In this document: positions 35,220 to 45,800 of the stretch, one piece after another
Layout of the letters: each line of letters begins with the position of its first letter
How positions within the stretch are numbered: position 1 is the first letter of the stretch
Assembly: GCF_023073415.1 (NCBI RefSeq)
Contig: NZ_JADPJL010000068.1
Span: forward strand, 1-64,000
From: Bradyrhizobium sp. 190
Lineage (GTDB): Bacteria; Pseudomonadota; Alphaproteobacteria; Rhizobiales; Xanthobacteraceae
Length of the DNA stretch: 64,000 bases
Reading direction: 5' to 3'
Position numbers and translations under genes: made by a program
Notes under the pieces: model-generated
The model's database searches: none
What the model saw: the letters and a program-made list of their open reading frames with translations, nothing else
Told to the model about the DNA's origin: nothing

Positions 35220-36719
35220 TCAAATCTTCTGATTATACGCGCCGACCTCCGGATGCGTCCGCAGCACCGAATCCATCGCCTCGAACATGTCGCGCATGCG
35301 CGCTTCGCTCACCGGGCTTTCGACCACGACCACCAGTTCGGGCTTGTTGGATGATGCCCGCACCAGGCCCCAGCTGCCGTCTTCGACGGTAACGCGCACA
35401 CCGTTGACGGTGACGAGATCGCGGATCTTTTGGCCCGCGACCTTGTCGCCCTTCTTCTGCAACGCTTCGAAATGCTTCACCACTGCGTCGGCGACGCCGT
35501 ATTTGGTTTCGTCGGCGCAATGCGGCGACATGGTCGGGGACGACCAGGTCTTCGGCAGCGCGTTTTTCAGGTCCGCCATCGACTTGTCCGATGCGCGGTC
35601 GAGCATTTCGCAGATCGCAATCGCCGAGACGAGACCGTCGTCATAGCCACGGCCGAACGGCTTGTTGAAGAAGAAGTGGCCGGATTTCTCAAAACCCGCC
35701 AGCGCGCCCATCTCGTTGGTGCGGCGCTTCATGTAGGAATGGCCGGTCTTCCAGTAGGCGGTCTTGGCGCCCTGCTTTTGCAGCACCGGGTCGGTCACGA
35801 ACAGGCCGGTGGATTTCACGTCGACCACGAATTGCGCATCCTTGTGGATCGCCGACATATCCCGCGCCAGCATGACGCCGACCTTGTCGGCGAAGATTTC
35901 CTCGCCGGTGTTGTCGACCACGCCGCAGCGGTCGCCATCGCCGTCGAAGCCTAAGCCCACATCGGCCTTGTGCTGAAGCACCGCGTCGCGGATCGCGTGC
36001 AGCATCTCCATGTCTTCGGGGTTCGGATTGTATTTCGGGAAGGTGTGATCGAGTTCGGTGTCGAGCGGGATCACCTCGCAGCCGATCGCTTCCATCACCT
36101 GCGGCGCGAACGCGCCCGCGGTGCCGTTACCGCAGGCGACCACGACTTTCAGCTTGCGCTTGAGCTTCGGGCGCTTGGTGAGATCGGCGATGTAGCGCGC
36201 CGGGAAATTCTCGTGGAATTGATAGGAACCGCCGGCCTTGTTTTTGAAATCGGCGTTGAGCACGATTTCCTTCAGCCGCGTCATCTCGTCGGGGCCAAAG
36301 GTGAGCGGACGGTTGGCGCCCATCTTGACGCCGGTCCAGCCGTTATCGTTATGCGATGCCGTCACCATCGCGACGCAGGGCACGTCGAGATCGAACTGCG
36401 CGAAATAGGCCATCGGCGTCACCGCCAGCCCGATGTCGTGCACCTTGCAGCCCGCCGCCATCAGGCCGGAAATCAGCGCGTATTTGATCGAGGCCGAATA
36501 GCCGCGGAAATCGTGGCCAGTGACGATTTCCTTGGCGACGCCGAGTTCCCCAATCAGCGCGCCGAGCCCCATGCCCAGCGCCTGCACGCCCATCAGGTTG
36601 ATTTCCTTCTCGAACAGCCATCGCGCGTCGTATTCGCGAAAGCCGGTTGCCTTCACCATTGGCCCGGATTCGAACTCATAGGTATTCGGAACCAGCACGG
36701 ATTTGGGCTTGGGGAACAT
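35220..36719 (-). CDS. Phosphomannomutase/phosphoglucomutase
   Basis: A 499-residue alpha-D-phosphohexomutase interconverting 1- and 6-phosphates of mannose and/or glucose to feed GDP-mannose, UDP-glucose and surface polysaccharides. Domain 1 carries the phosphoserine loop TASHNDNGWTG, domain 2 the Mg-binding loop DGDGDR, domain 3 a sugar-binding GEKSGH-like loop (here GFEKSGHFFF), and domain 4 a phosphate loop (VRASSNKPEL). Start: ATG at 36719 with AAGG eight bases upstream; an ATG five codons earlier is possible. It is unlinked to the ugd gene 4 kb away but serves the same precursor supply. Confidence 0.92.
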   Translation of the reverse strand: MFPKPKSVLVPNTYEFESGPMVKATGFREYDARWLFEKEINLMGVQALGMGLGALIGELGVAKEIVTGHDFRGYSASIKYALISGLMAAGCKVHDIGLAVTPMAYFAQFDLDVPCVAMVTASHNDNGWTGVKMGANRPLTFGPDEMTRLKEIVLNADFKNKAGGSYQFHENFPARYIADLTKRPKLKRKLKVVVACGNGTAGAFAPQVMEAIGCEVIPLDTELDHTFPKYNPNPEDMEMLHAIRDAVLQHKADVGLGFDGDGDRCGVVDNTGEEIFADKVGVMLARDMSAIHKDAQFVVDVKSTGLFVTDPVLQKQGAKTAYWKTGHSYMKRRTNEMGALAGFEKSGHFFFNKPFGRGYDDGLVSAIAICEMLDRASDKSMADLKNALPKTWSSPTMSPHCADETKYGVADAVVKHFEALQKKGDKVAGQKIRDLVTVNGVRVTVEDGSWGLVRASSNKPELVVVVESPVSEARMRDMFEAMDSVLRTHPEVGAYNQKI

Positions 36720-36841
36720 GGGCTGCCTTGTCATGAAATGCTTAAGGGAACACCGCAGCCTTAGCGAATACGCAGGCTGGGCGATAGGCGGGACTGGCGG
36801 CTTGTGGCAGCTAATTAAGGCAGATTGGTAACCGGTAAACC

Positions 36842-37357
36842 TTACTGTTCCAGCACCATCCGGCCATTGGCGTATTCGAAGCGCTTCAGCTTCGACAGGA
36901 ACGACAGGCCGAGCAGGTTCTCCGACAGCGCCTCGTCGGGCAGCACCAGGGCGTCGACGTCGCGCACCACGAGGCCGCCGAGTTCGATCATGGCGAGCCG
37001 CGTGCGCGCGGCCTTGATGGTGCCGTTGGCGGTGGTGACGGTCGCGTTGTAGTCGCTGCGCGAGGGACGCAGGCCAAACCGCGCCGCGGACTTTTCGTTC
37101 AGCGCCACCAGCGAAGCGCCGGTGTCGATCATGAAATTGACGCGCTGACCTTCGATGCGGCCGTCGGTCTGGAAATGGCCGCGGGCGTCGCGGGGAATGT
37201 CGAGGCTGCGGCCGGCGGCTTGCGCGACCGTTTGGGTGGAGGCTTTGTTCGGCGATGCGCTGGCGGAGGCCGGCGCCGGCGACATCTTGTCCGCCATCTG
37301 CGCCATGTAGGTACCGAGAACGACGAGAACGGCGGCAAGGATCATCAGGTTACGCAT
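36842..37357 (-). CDS. Retropepsin-like aspartic protease (clan AA, TIGR02281 type)
   Basis: A 171-residue single-domain aspartic protease. An N-terminal hydrophobic segment (MILAAVLVVLGTYMAQM) anchors or exports it; a low-complexity Ala/Ser/Pro linker follows (about 27-48). The catalytic motif is FMIDTGAS (about 75-82), with flap and second-half features ATVTTANGTIKAARTRL and ENLLGLSFLSKLKRFEY. One Asp per chain means a homodimer is needed. The family is widespread in alphaproteobacteria with mostly unknown substrates. Confidence 0.88.
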   Translation of the reverse strand: MRNLMILAAVLVVLGTYMAQMADKMSPAPASASASPNKASTQTVAQAAGRSLDIPRDARGHFQTDGRIEGQRVNFMIDTGASLVALNEKSAARFGLRPSRSDYNATVTTANGTIKAARTRLAMIELGGLVVRDVDALVLPDEALSENLLGLSFLSKLKRFEYANGRMVLEQ

Positions 37358-37481
37358 TACGCCACACTCGATTGCCAGACCGCCGATAACACCACGCCTG
37401 GGGCCAAGCCGCGACTAACAGAGGCGGCCGAGGCTGCCATTTTGACGAAAAGGATGAGTGAAGCGTTAACGGCCGGCGCGT

Positions 37482-39959
37482 TCACGTCCCGCGCGGCTTG
37501 ACCCGCCGGGTCGGCAGCGCGGTCGCCGGATCTTCCGGCCAGGGGTGGCGGGGATAGCGGCCGCGCAGGTCGGAGCGCACGGCCGCATAGCTGCCCCGCC
37601 AGAAGCCCGGCAGGTCGCGCGTCACCTGCACCGGGCGCTGCGCCGGGGACAACAATTCCAGCACCAGCGGCACCGCACCCTTGGCGATTGAAGGATGGGT
37701 GTTGAGCCCGAACAGTTCCTGCAGGCGCACGGCAATGGTCGGGCCCTGCTCTGCCTCGTAGTCGATCGCCAGCATGGTGCCGGTCGGCGCTTCGAAATGC
37801 GTCGGCGCTTCGCGCTCCAGCCGCGCGCGCAATTCCCACGGCAACAACGCCATCAGCGCGTCGGAGAGATCGCCGGGGGAAAGCTCCTTCAGCGAGGTCT
37901 TGTCGTATAACGCCGGCACCAGCCAGTTCTCGCCGTCGGCGGCGAGCGCCGCGTCGGACAGATCCGGCCAGCTATCACCTTCCGCCTTGCGCAAAAACAT
38001 CACGCGGTCGCGCCATTGCTTGAGGGATTTCGACCACGGCAGCTTGTCGAGCCCGGCGGCGACCAGTCCCGCAGCGAAGATGCGCGCGGTCTCCGCCGAG
38101 GGCGACAGCGCGACCGGTGCTTCCGACAGCGTGATTGCGTGCAGGGTTCGCTTGCGGCGCGCACGCAGCGCCATGGCGTTACGATCGAACGATATCTCTT
38201 CCGTGTTTTCGATCTGATCCGCGAAGCGTGTTTCGATATCGACCTGGGCGATCGGCGCCGCCAGCAGAATGCGCCCCTGGGCGGCGGTGCCGGTCAGTTC
38301 GGCCACCGCGATATAGGGCGCGCGCGCCAACGACGAGGTTTGGTCGACGGCAGCCCCTCGCCCATTGGCGAGCACGAAGCTGCCATTGCCTCGGTTGCGC
38401 GCGACCCGGTCCGGGAAGGCAAGCGCCAGCATGATCCCGGTAGAGGGCGAAGCGTCCTCGCTGTCCGGCCCTTCCGTCGCCGCCACTTGCTGTGCCCAGC
38501 GCTGCGCGAGACTACGGGCGCTTCCGGTGCGCGGCGAGCGGTCGCGGCGGAACTGGTCGAGCCTGACGTCGAGATCGACGCTGTCGCCGCCAAGGCCGCG
38601 CTCGGTCAGGACGGCGGCGATTTCGGCCGCCTCCTCGCCCGCCCCCAGCCGATGCGAATCCACGATCATGCGCGCCAGCCGTGGCGGAAGCGCCAGCGCG
38701 CGCAGGCTTTGGCCTTCCGCGGTGATCCGGCCGTCGGCATCAAGCGCGCCGAGTTCGAGGAGCAGGCTGTTGGCTTCCTTCAGCGCGGGCGCCGGCGGAG
38801 AATCGAGAAACGCCAGCGTGGTGGGATCGCGGACACCCCATTGCGCCAGATCGAGCACCAGCGAGGAAAGATCGGCCGAGAGTATTTCGGGTTGGGTGTA
38901 GGCGGCGAGCGAAGCGGTCTGCGGCTCGTCCCACAGCCGGTAGCACACGCCGGGCTCGGTGCGGCCGGCGCGGCCCCGGCGCTGATCGACCGCGGCGCGC
39001 GAGGCGCGCACGGTCTCCAGCCGTGTCAGGCCGATATCAGGCTCGTAGCGCGGCACCCGCGCCATGCCGGAATCGACCACAATACGAACCCCCTCGATGG
39101 TCAGCGAGGTCTCGGCGATCGAGGTTGCCAGCACGACCTTGCGTTGGCCCTTCGGCGCCGGCGCGATGGCGCGGTCCTGCACGGCAGCGTCGAGCGCGCC
39201 GAACAGCGGCACGATCTCGACGCTTGCATCATGAACCCGCTCGCCAAGAAAATTCTGCGTGCGGCGGATTTCGGCGGCGCCCGGCAGGAACGCCAGCACC
39301 GAGCCGGGATCGGCGCGCAGCGCGGTCGCGATCGCATCCGCCATCTGCCGCTCGATCGGCGCATCCGCCTTGCGGCCGAGATAGCGCGTCTCGACCGGAA
39401 AGGCGCGGCCTTCGCTGGCAACCACCGGCGCGTCGCCGAGCAGTTTGCCGACCCGCGCGCCGTCGAGCGTCGCCGACATCACCAGGATGCGCAAATCCTC
39501 GCGCAAGCCGGTCTGCGCATCGCGCGCCAGCGCCAAGCCCAGATCGGCGTCGAGCGAACGCTCGTGAAACTCGTCGAACAGCACGGCGGCGACGCCTGAC
39601 AGTTCGGGATCGTCAAGAATCTGACGCGAGAAAATGCCTTCGGTGACGACTTCGATCCGCGTCGCGCGCGATATCTTTGAACCGAAGCGGACGCGATAGC
39701 CGACGGTCTCGCCGGCGCGCTCACCAAGCGTGCGCGCCATGCGCTCGGCACTCGCCCGCGCCGCGATCCGCCGCGGCTCCAGCATGATGATCTTTTTCCC
39801 CTTCAGCCAGGGCGCGTCGAGCAGCGCCAGCGGCACACGTGTGGTCTTGCCGGCGCCGGGAGGTGCCACCAGCACGGCGGCGTTATTGGCCGACAGCGTG
39901 CGCCCGAGTTCATCGAGCACCGCGTCGATCGGAAGGGGGGTGTCGAAGCTGCGGGGCAA
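37482..39959 (-). CDS. hrpB: ATP-dependent helicase HrpB
   Basis: A DEAH-box RNA helicase-like protein of about 825 residues. Motif I is PPGAGKTTRV, motif II DEFHERS, motif III SATLDG and motif VI QRRGRAGRTEPGVCYRLW; HA2 and the HrpB-specific C-terminal domain (WPDLSDAAL to the end) follow. The start is set at the TTG at 39959 (LPRSFDTPLPIDAVLDEL), because every in-frame ATG upstream lies inside a palindromic repeat. A longer protein starting in the repeat cannot be excluded. HrpB's role is poorly defined. It is downstream of ugd, which the repeat separates. Confidence 0.9.
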   Translation of the reverse strand: MPRSFDTPLPIDAVLDELGRTLSANNAAVLVAPPGAGKTTRVPLALLDAPWLKGKKIIMLEPRRIAARASAERMARTLGERAGETVGYRVRFGSKISRATRIEVVTEGIFSRQILDDPELSGVAAVLFDEFHERSLDADLGLALARDAQTGLREDLRILVMSATLDGARVGKLLGDAPVVASEGRAFPVETRYLGRKADAPIERQMADAIATALRADPGSVLAFLPGAAEIRRTQNFLGERVHDASVEIVPLFGALDAAVQDRAIAPAPKGQRKVVLATSIAETSLTIEGVRIVVDSGMARVPRYEPDIGLTRLETVRASRAAVDQRRGRAGRTEPGVCYRLWDEPQTASLAAYTQPEILSADLSSLVLDLAQWGVRDPTTLAFLDSPPAPALKEANSLLLELGALDADGRITAEGQSLRALALPPRLARMIVDSHRLGAGEEAAEIAAVLTERGLGGDSVDLDVRLDQFRRDRSPRTGSARSLAQRWAQQVAATEGPDSEDASPSTGIMLALAFPDRVARNRGNGSFVLANGRGAAVDQTSSLARAPYIAVAELTGTAAQGRILLAAPIAQVDIETRFADQIENTEEISFDRNAMALRARRKRTLHAITLSEAPVALSPSAETARIFAAGLVAAGLDKLPWSKSLKQWRDRVMFLRKAEGDSWPDLSDAALAADGENWLVPALYDKTSLKELSPGDLSDALMALLPWELRARLEREAPTHFEAPTGTMLAIDYEAEQGPTIAVRLQELFGLNTHPSIAKGAVPLVLELLSPAQRPVQVTRDLPGFWRGSYAAVRSDLRGRYPRHPWPEDPATALPTRRVKPRGT

Positions 39960-39977
39960 TTGCGGCTCGCGTTGTTG

Positions 39978-40110
39978 CCCTCTCCCCTTGTGGGAGAGGG
40001 TGGCTCGCATCGCAAGATGCGAGACGGGTGAGGGGTTTGTCTCCGCGGATAGAGACCCCTCATCCGCCTTGCCTTCGGCAAGGCACCTTCTCCCACAAGG
40101 GGAGAAGGGA
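39978..40110. repeat. Paired palindromic repeat (TCTCCCCTTGTGGGAGA family)
   Basis: The outer arms cctctccccttgtgggagag and the inverted ttctcccacaaggggagaag enclose units such as tcgcatcgcaagatgcgaga and gccttgccttcggcaaggc. It lies between hrpB and ugd and its left part can be read in frame with hrpB. Confidence 0.9.
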
Positions 40111-40117
40111 AGGAAGA

Positions 40118-41428
40118 TCAACTCGTCGCGCGCCCCACGCTCTCATACGTGAAGCCATGGGCCGCCATGTCTTCGGAACGATAGATGTTGCGCAAATCTA
40201 CCACGACGGGCTGCGCCATCTCGCTTTTGATTCGCTCCCAATCGAGGGCACGGTATTGCACCCACTCGGTGACGAGCACCATGGCGTCCGCCCCCTTCAC
40301 GCACTCATAGGGGTCTTCGCAATATTCGATGTCAGGCAGTTCCTTCCGCGCCTGCTCCATGCCGACGGGATCGTGCGCGCGCACCTTGGCGCCCATGTCG
40401 AGCAGGCCCGTCACCAGCGGAATCGACGGCGCCTCGCGCATGTCGTCGGTATCCGGCTTGAAGGTCAGGCCGAGCACGGCAACGGTTTTGCCGCGCAGGC
40501 TGCCGCCCACCGCGTTGGAAACTTTTCGCGCCATCGCGCGCTTGCGGTTGTCGTTGACTCCGAGGACTGCCTCGACGATCCGCAGCTGCACGTCGTGGTC
40601 GAGCGCGACCTTGACCAGCGCACGGATGTCCTTGGGAAAACAGGAGCCGCCAAAGCCCGGACCTGCGTGCAGGAATTTCGTGCCGATGCGGTTGTCGAGC
40701 CCGATGCCGCGCGCCACTTCCTGCACGTCGGCGCCGACTTTTTCGGAAAGATCCGCCATCTCGTTGATGAAGGTGATCTTGGTGGCGAGAAACGCGTTCG
40801 CAGCGTATTTGATCAACTCCGCGGTGCGCCGTGCCGTGAACATCAGCGGCGCCTGGTTGAGCGACAGCGGCCGGTAGACGTCGCCGAGCACCTTGCGCCC
40901 GCGCTCGTCCGAAGTGCCGACCACGACGCGATCGGGGAATTTGAAGTCGCGGATCGCGGCGCCCTCGCGCAGGAATTCCGGATTGGAGGCGACCACGACG
41001 TCAGCGGACGGATTGGCTTCGCGGATCAGCCGCTCGACCTCGTCGCCGGTACCGACCGGCACGGTCGATTTTGTCACCACCACCGTGAAGCCCGACAGCG
41101 CTGAGGCGATCTCGCGCGCGGCGGCGTACACGTAAGTGAGGTCGGCATGGCCATCGCCGCGCCGCGACGGGGTGCCGACCGCGATGAACACGGCGTCGGC
41201 TTCCGCGACCGGCGCCGTCAGGTCGGTGGTGAAATCCAGCCGCTTGGCCTTGACATTGGAGGCCACCAGCGCGTCGAGCCCGGGCTCGAAAATCGGGATC
41301 TCGCCTCGGCGCAGGGCTTCGATCTTGCCGGCGTCCTTGTCCACGCAGGTGACCTGGTGGCCGAAATCGGCGAAGCAGGCGCCGGATACCAGCCCCACAT
41401 AGCCCGTGCCAATCATGGCGATTCGCAT
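40118..41428 (-). CDS. ugd: UDP-glucose 6-dehydrogenase
   Basis: A 436-residue enzyme oxidising UDP-glucose to UDP-glucuronate with two NAD(+), supplying acidic exopolysaccharide precursors. The NAD site is IGTGYVGLVSGACFADFGH; the catalytic Cys is in GPGFGGSCFPKDI (about 255-267); SKSTVPVGTG-type (here TKSTVPVGTG) and NPEFLREGAAI are family motifs. The C-terminal NAD/UDP domain (VLGLTFKPDTDDMREAPS) is complete. The last codons abut the repeat at 40110. Confidence 0.97.
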   Translation of the reverse strand: MRIAMIGTGYVGLVSGACFADFGHQVTCVDKDAGKIEALRRGEIPIFEPGLDALVASNVKAKRLDFTTDLTAPVAEADAVFIAVGTPSRRGDGHADLTYVYAAAREIASALSGFTVVVTKSTVPVGTGDEVERLIREANPSADVVVASNPEFLREGAAIRDFKFPDRVVVGTSDERGRKVLGDVYRPLSLNQAPLMFTARRTAELIKYAANAFLATKITFINEMADLSEKVGADVQEVARGIGLDNRIGTKFLHAGPGFGGSCFPKDIRALVKVALDHDVQLRIVEAVLGVNDNRKRAMARKVSNAVGGSLRGKTVAVLGLTFKPDTDDMREAPSIPLVTGLLDMGAKVRAHDPVGMEQARKELPDIEYCEDPYECVKGADAMVLVTEWVQYRALDWERIKSEMAQPVVVDLRNIYRSEDMAAHGFTYESVGRATS

Positions 41429-41608
41429 GAAAACAACCCGTATCTGATGGTTAACGCCAATCCCGATTTTGCGGGCGTCTTAGAGCATTTTTCAGCAAAG
41501 GGGAAACCGGAAAAAACGAGGTAAGCCGGCATGTCATTTGTATGAATAAAGGAGAAAGCAACGGTTCGGGCCGAAGATGCGGCCACGTCGCGCCGAAAAG
41601 GGACACCG

Positions 41609-42661
41609 ATGACACTAAACGGTACATCCGCCGTCACCGAACATTCCACCCGCATTGACTGGGTGGACTACGCCAAGGGTATCTGCATCGTCATGGTCGT
41701 GATGATGCATTCGGTGCTGGGCGTGGAAAAGGCGGCCGGCGACACCGGTTTCATGCATGCGTTCGTCATGTTCGCTCAGCCGTTCCGGATGCCGGACTTC
41801 TTCCTGATTTCAGGCCTTTTTCTCGCCGTCGTGATCGACCGCGACTGGCGCACCTATCTCGACCGCAAGGTCGTCCACTTCGCTTACTTCTACGTGCTGT
41901 GGATGACGATCCAGTTCGGCTTCAAGGCGCCGGGCTTCGCCGCCGAGAGCGGCTGGCGCCACGTCGGCTTCCTCTATCTGGAATCCTTCGTCGAGCCGTT
42001 CGGCACGCTGTGGTTCATTTATCTGCTGCCGGTGTTCTTTGTCGTCACAAAACTGTCACGACGGGCTCCGCCGCTGGCCATCTGGCTTGTCGCCGCCGCA
42101 CTGGAGATGGCGCATGTCATGACCGGCTGGACGGTGATCGACGAATTCTGTGCCCGCTTCGTCTATTTCTATTCCGGCTATCTGTTCGCTTCTTACGTGT
42201 TCGCGCTGGCGGACCGTTCCCGGGAGAAGCCCGCGCTGGCGCTGATTGGATTGGCGCTATGGGCCCTCGTCAATGGCGGCCTCGTGATGTCGGGCTCCAG
42301 CCATTGGCCGCTGGTCTCGCTGGCGCTCGGCTTCGCCGGCGCCGGCGCCATCATCGTCATGGGCGCGCTGCTGGCTCGGATGCAGTGGCTCAATTTCCTG
42401 CGCTATTGCGGGGAGCATTCCATCGTCATCTATCTCGCCTTCTTCCTGCCGATGGCGGTGACCCGAACGTTGCTGCTGAAGACCGGCCTGATCACCGATA
42501 TCGGGACGATTTCCCTGATCGTCACCGTTGCCGGCGTTGCTGGCGCGGTGGTGATCTGGCGGCTGGCGCTGGCGCTGCGCGCCGACTTCCTGTTCGAGCG
42601 CCCCGCGGCCTTCTGGATCGCGCCGAAAAAGGCCGCCCCGGCGTTGCAGCCGGCGGAGTAG
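41609..42661 (+). CDS. Acyltransferase 3 family membrane protein
   Basis: A 350-residue integral membrane acyltransferase (OafA/NodX/WecH-like). The family opening is IDWVDYAKGICIVMVVMMHS with the conserved Asp and catalytic His33-like residue, then about ten membrane helices. RMPDFFLISGLFLA is the second signature. Such enzymes add acetyl or succinyl groups to surface sugars. With ugd divergent to its left, exopolysaccharide decoration is plausible but unproven. There is no C-terminal SGNH domain. Confidence 0.88.
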   Translation: MTLNGTSAVTEHSTRIDWVDYAKGICIVMVVMMHSVLGVEKAAGDTGFMHAFVMFAQPFRMPDFFLISGLFLAVVIDRDWRTYLDRKVVHFAYFYVLWMTIQFGFKAPGFAAESGWRHVGFLYLESFVEPFGTLWFIYLLPVFFVVTKLSRRAPPLAIWLVAAALEMAHVMTGWTVIDEFCARFVYFYSGYLFASYVFALADRSREKPALALIGLALWALVNGGLVMSGSSHWPLVSLALGFAGAGAIIVMGALLARMQWLNFLRYCGEHSIVIYLAFFLPMAVTRTLLLKTGLITDIGTISLIVTVAGVAGAVVIWRLALALRADFLFERPAAFWIAPKKAAPALQPAE

Positions 42662-42663
42662 GA

Positions 42664-42755
42664 TTCGTAGCCCGGATGGAGCGCAGCGCAATCCGGGGAA
42701 ATCCCGCGACTGGCGCGAATCCCGGATTTCGCTGCGCTCCATCCGGGCTACGATT
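42664..42755. repeat. Paired palindromic repeat (TAGCCCGGATGGAGCGCAGC family)
   Basis: The left arm ttcgtagcccggatggagcg and the inverted right arm ctccatccgggctacga frame about 30 bases holding aatccggggaaatcccg. It is the same family as the solo unit at 26415. Confidence 0.9.
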
Positions 42756-42847
42756 CTCTGCTTTCGCGGATAATGACGGTGTGTATTGGGCTCAAAAACC
42801 GCCCGCCCAGGCTGTCAATCCGCGCAAAAAATCCCTAAATTTCGGCC

Positions 42848-45800
42848 ATGCCGAAATCAGCCCCCAAAGCCGCCGCGAAACCCGCTCCCGCCGCCAAAGC
42901 CCCTGCCAAGGCGCCCGCCAAACAACCAGGCAAGGGCGACCATGTGTTCCTGGTCGACGGTTCCTCCTACATTTTCCGCGCCTATCACGCGCTGCCGCCG
43001 CTGAACCGCAAATCGGACGGGCTGCAGGTCAATGCGGTGCTCGGCTTCTGCAACATGTTGTGGAAGCTGTTGCGCGACATGCCGGAGGATAACCGGCCGA
43101 CGCATCTGGCGATCATCTTCGATAAATCCGAGATCACGTTCCGCAACAAGCTCTATCCCGACTACAAGGCGCACCGGCCGCCGGCGCCGGATGATCTAAT
43201 TCCTCAGTTCGCGCTGATCCGCGAAGCGGTGCGTGCGTTCGACCTGCCCTGCCTCGAGCAAGTCGGCTTCGAGGCCGACGATCTGATCGCGACCTATGTC
43301 CGCATCGCCTGCGAGCGCGGAGCTTCCGCCACCATCGTGTCCTCGGACAAGGACCTGATGCAGCTCGTGACCGATTGCGTCACCATGTACGACACCATGA
43401 AGGATCGCCGGATCGGTATTCCCGAAGTGATCGAGAAGTTCGGCGTGCCGCCGGAGAAGGTTGTCGAGGTGCAGGCGCTGGCCGGCGACTCCACCGACAA
43501 CGTGCCCGGCGTGCCCGGTATCGGCGTCAAGACCGCCGCGCAATTGATCATCGAGTATGGCGATCTGGAACAACTGTTGTTCCGCGCCGGCGAGATCAAG
43601 CAGCCGAAGCGGCGCGAGGCCCTGATCGAGAACGCCGAAAAGGCACGAATTTCGCGACAACTGGTGCTGCTCGACGACAAGGTCGATCTCGAAGTGCCGC
43701 TCGATGACCTCGCCGTGCACGAGCCGGATGCACGAAAGCTGATCGCGTTCCTGAAAGCGATGGAATTCTCCACCCTCACCCGCCGCGTGGCCGAATATTC
43801 GCAAGTAGACCCGGCCGATGTGGAGGCTGATGCGGGCAACAAGAGCGGCGCGAGCGTTTTCGCAGTGCCGCCATCCGGCAAGAAGCCGGAGGGCTATTCC
43901 GAGGGCGCGACACTGTTCGATGCCCCCGGCTCCGCCGCCGCCGCGCCCTCGGGTAAGGGAGGGACCGCACCGGCCAAAGGCGCCGACAAGCAGGACAAGG
44001 CCGCGAGCCCCAAGGGAGCGCCGATCTCGCTCGCCGCCGCCCGCGCCGAAGCTGCCCGAAAACTGCCGGTCGACCGCAGCAAGTATCAGACCATCCGCAA
44101 CCTGGATGAACTCAAAGCGTGGATCGCGCGCGCCTACGACGCCGGCACGTTCGCGATCGACGCCAAATCGAATTCCGACGATCCGATGCAGGCCGACATT
44201 TGCGGCGTTGCGCTGGCGCTGGCGCCGAACGACGCCTGCTACGTGCCGCTCGCCCACCGGCAGTCCGGCGACGGCGCGGGCCTGTTTGACGCCGGCCTCG
44301 CGCCCGACCAGATCAAGGCCGGCGACGCGCTGGCGGCGCTGAAGCCGCTGCTGGAATCATCAGGCGTTCTCAAGATCGGCTTCAACATCAAGTTCAACGC
44401 CGTGATGCTGGCGCAGCACGGCATTACGTTACGCAATACCGACGATGCGCAATTGATGTCGTACGCGCTCGACGCCGGACGCAACTCGCATGCGCTGGAT
44501 ACGCTGGCCGAACTTTGGTTTGGTCATGCCGTGATCGGCGAAAGCGAGCTGATCGGCAGCGGCAAGAACAAGCTCACCTTCGATCAGGTCGCGATCGACA
44601 GGGCGACCGCCCATTCGGCCGAAAGTGCCGACGTGATCCTGCGGCTGCATCGTGTGCTCAAACCACGCCTCATCGCCGAGCACATGACGACGGTCTACGA
44701 GACCCTGGAGCGGCCGCTGGTCAGCGTGCTGGCGCGAATGGAGCGGCGCGGCATCTCGATCGACCGTCAAGTGCTGTCGCGGCTGTCGGGCGAGTTCGCC
44801 CAGACTGCGGCCCGCGTCGAGGCCGAGCTTCAGGAGATCGCGGGCGAGCCGATCAATGTCGGCAGCCCCAAGCAGATCGGCGACATCATCTTCGGCAAGA
44901 TGGGAATAACCGGCGGCACCAAGACCAAGACCGGCGCGTGGTCGACCTCGGCGCAGATCCTCGACGAGCTCGCCGAACAGGGGCACGAGTTTCCGAAGAA
45001 GATCCTCGAATGGCGGCAGGTGTCGAAGCTGAAATCGACCTACACCGACGCGCTGCCGGAATATGTCCATCCGCAGACCCACCGCGTCCACACGACCTAC
45101 GCGCTGGCCGCAACCACCACGGGACGGCTGTCGTCGAACGAGCCGAACCTGCAGAACATCCCGGTTCGCACCGAGGACGGCCGAAAAATCCGCCGCGCCT
45201 TTATCGCGACGCCCGGCCACAAGCTGGTGTCGGCGGACTATTCGCAGATCGAATTGCGGCTATTGGCCGAGATCGCCGACATCCCCGTGCTGAAGCAGGC
45301 ATTCCGCGACGGGCTCGACATTCACGCCATGACGGCGTCCGAAATGTTCGGCGTGCCGATCAAGGACATGCCGGGCGAGGTGCGTCGCCGCGCGAAGGCG
45401 ATCAATTTCGGCATCATCTACGGCATCTCGGCTTTCGGGTTGGCGAACCAGCTCGGCATCGCCCGCGAGGAAGCCTCCGCCTACATCAAGAAGTATTTCG
45501 AGCGCTTTCCGGGCATCCGCGCCTATATGGACGAGACCAAGGAATCATGCCGCAAGAACGGCTATGTCACCACGCTGTTCGGCCGGAAGATGTACTACCC
45601 CGACATCAAGGCCTCCAACGCGTCGGTCCGCGCTTTCAACGAGCGCGCGTCGATCAATGCGCGCCTGCAAGGCACCGCCGCCGACATCATCCGCCGCGCC
45701 ATGATCCGAATGGAAGACGCGCTGGCGGCGAAGAAACTCTCGGCGCAGATGCTCTTGCAGGTGCACGACGAACTGATTTTTGAAGTGCCCGACAATGAAG

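Noticed and set aside
38016-39599. 527-codon open frame on the plus strand opposite hrpB
   Set aside because: Antisense shadow of hrpB with Arg-rich composition and no motif or ribosome site.
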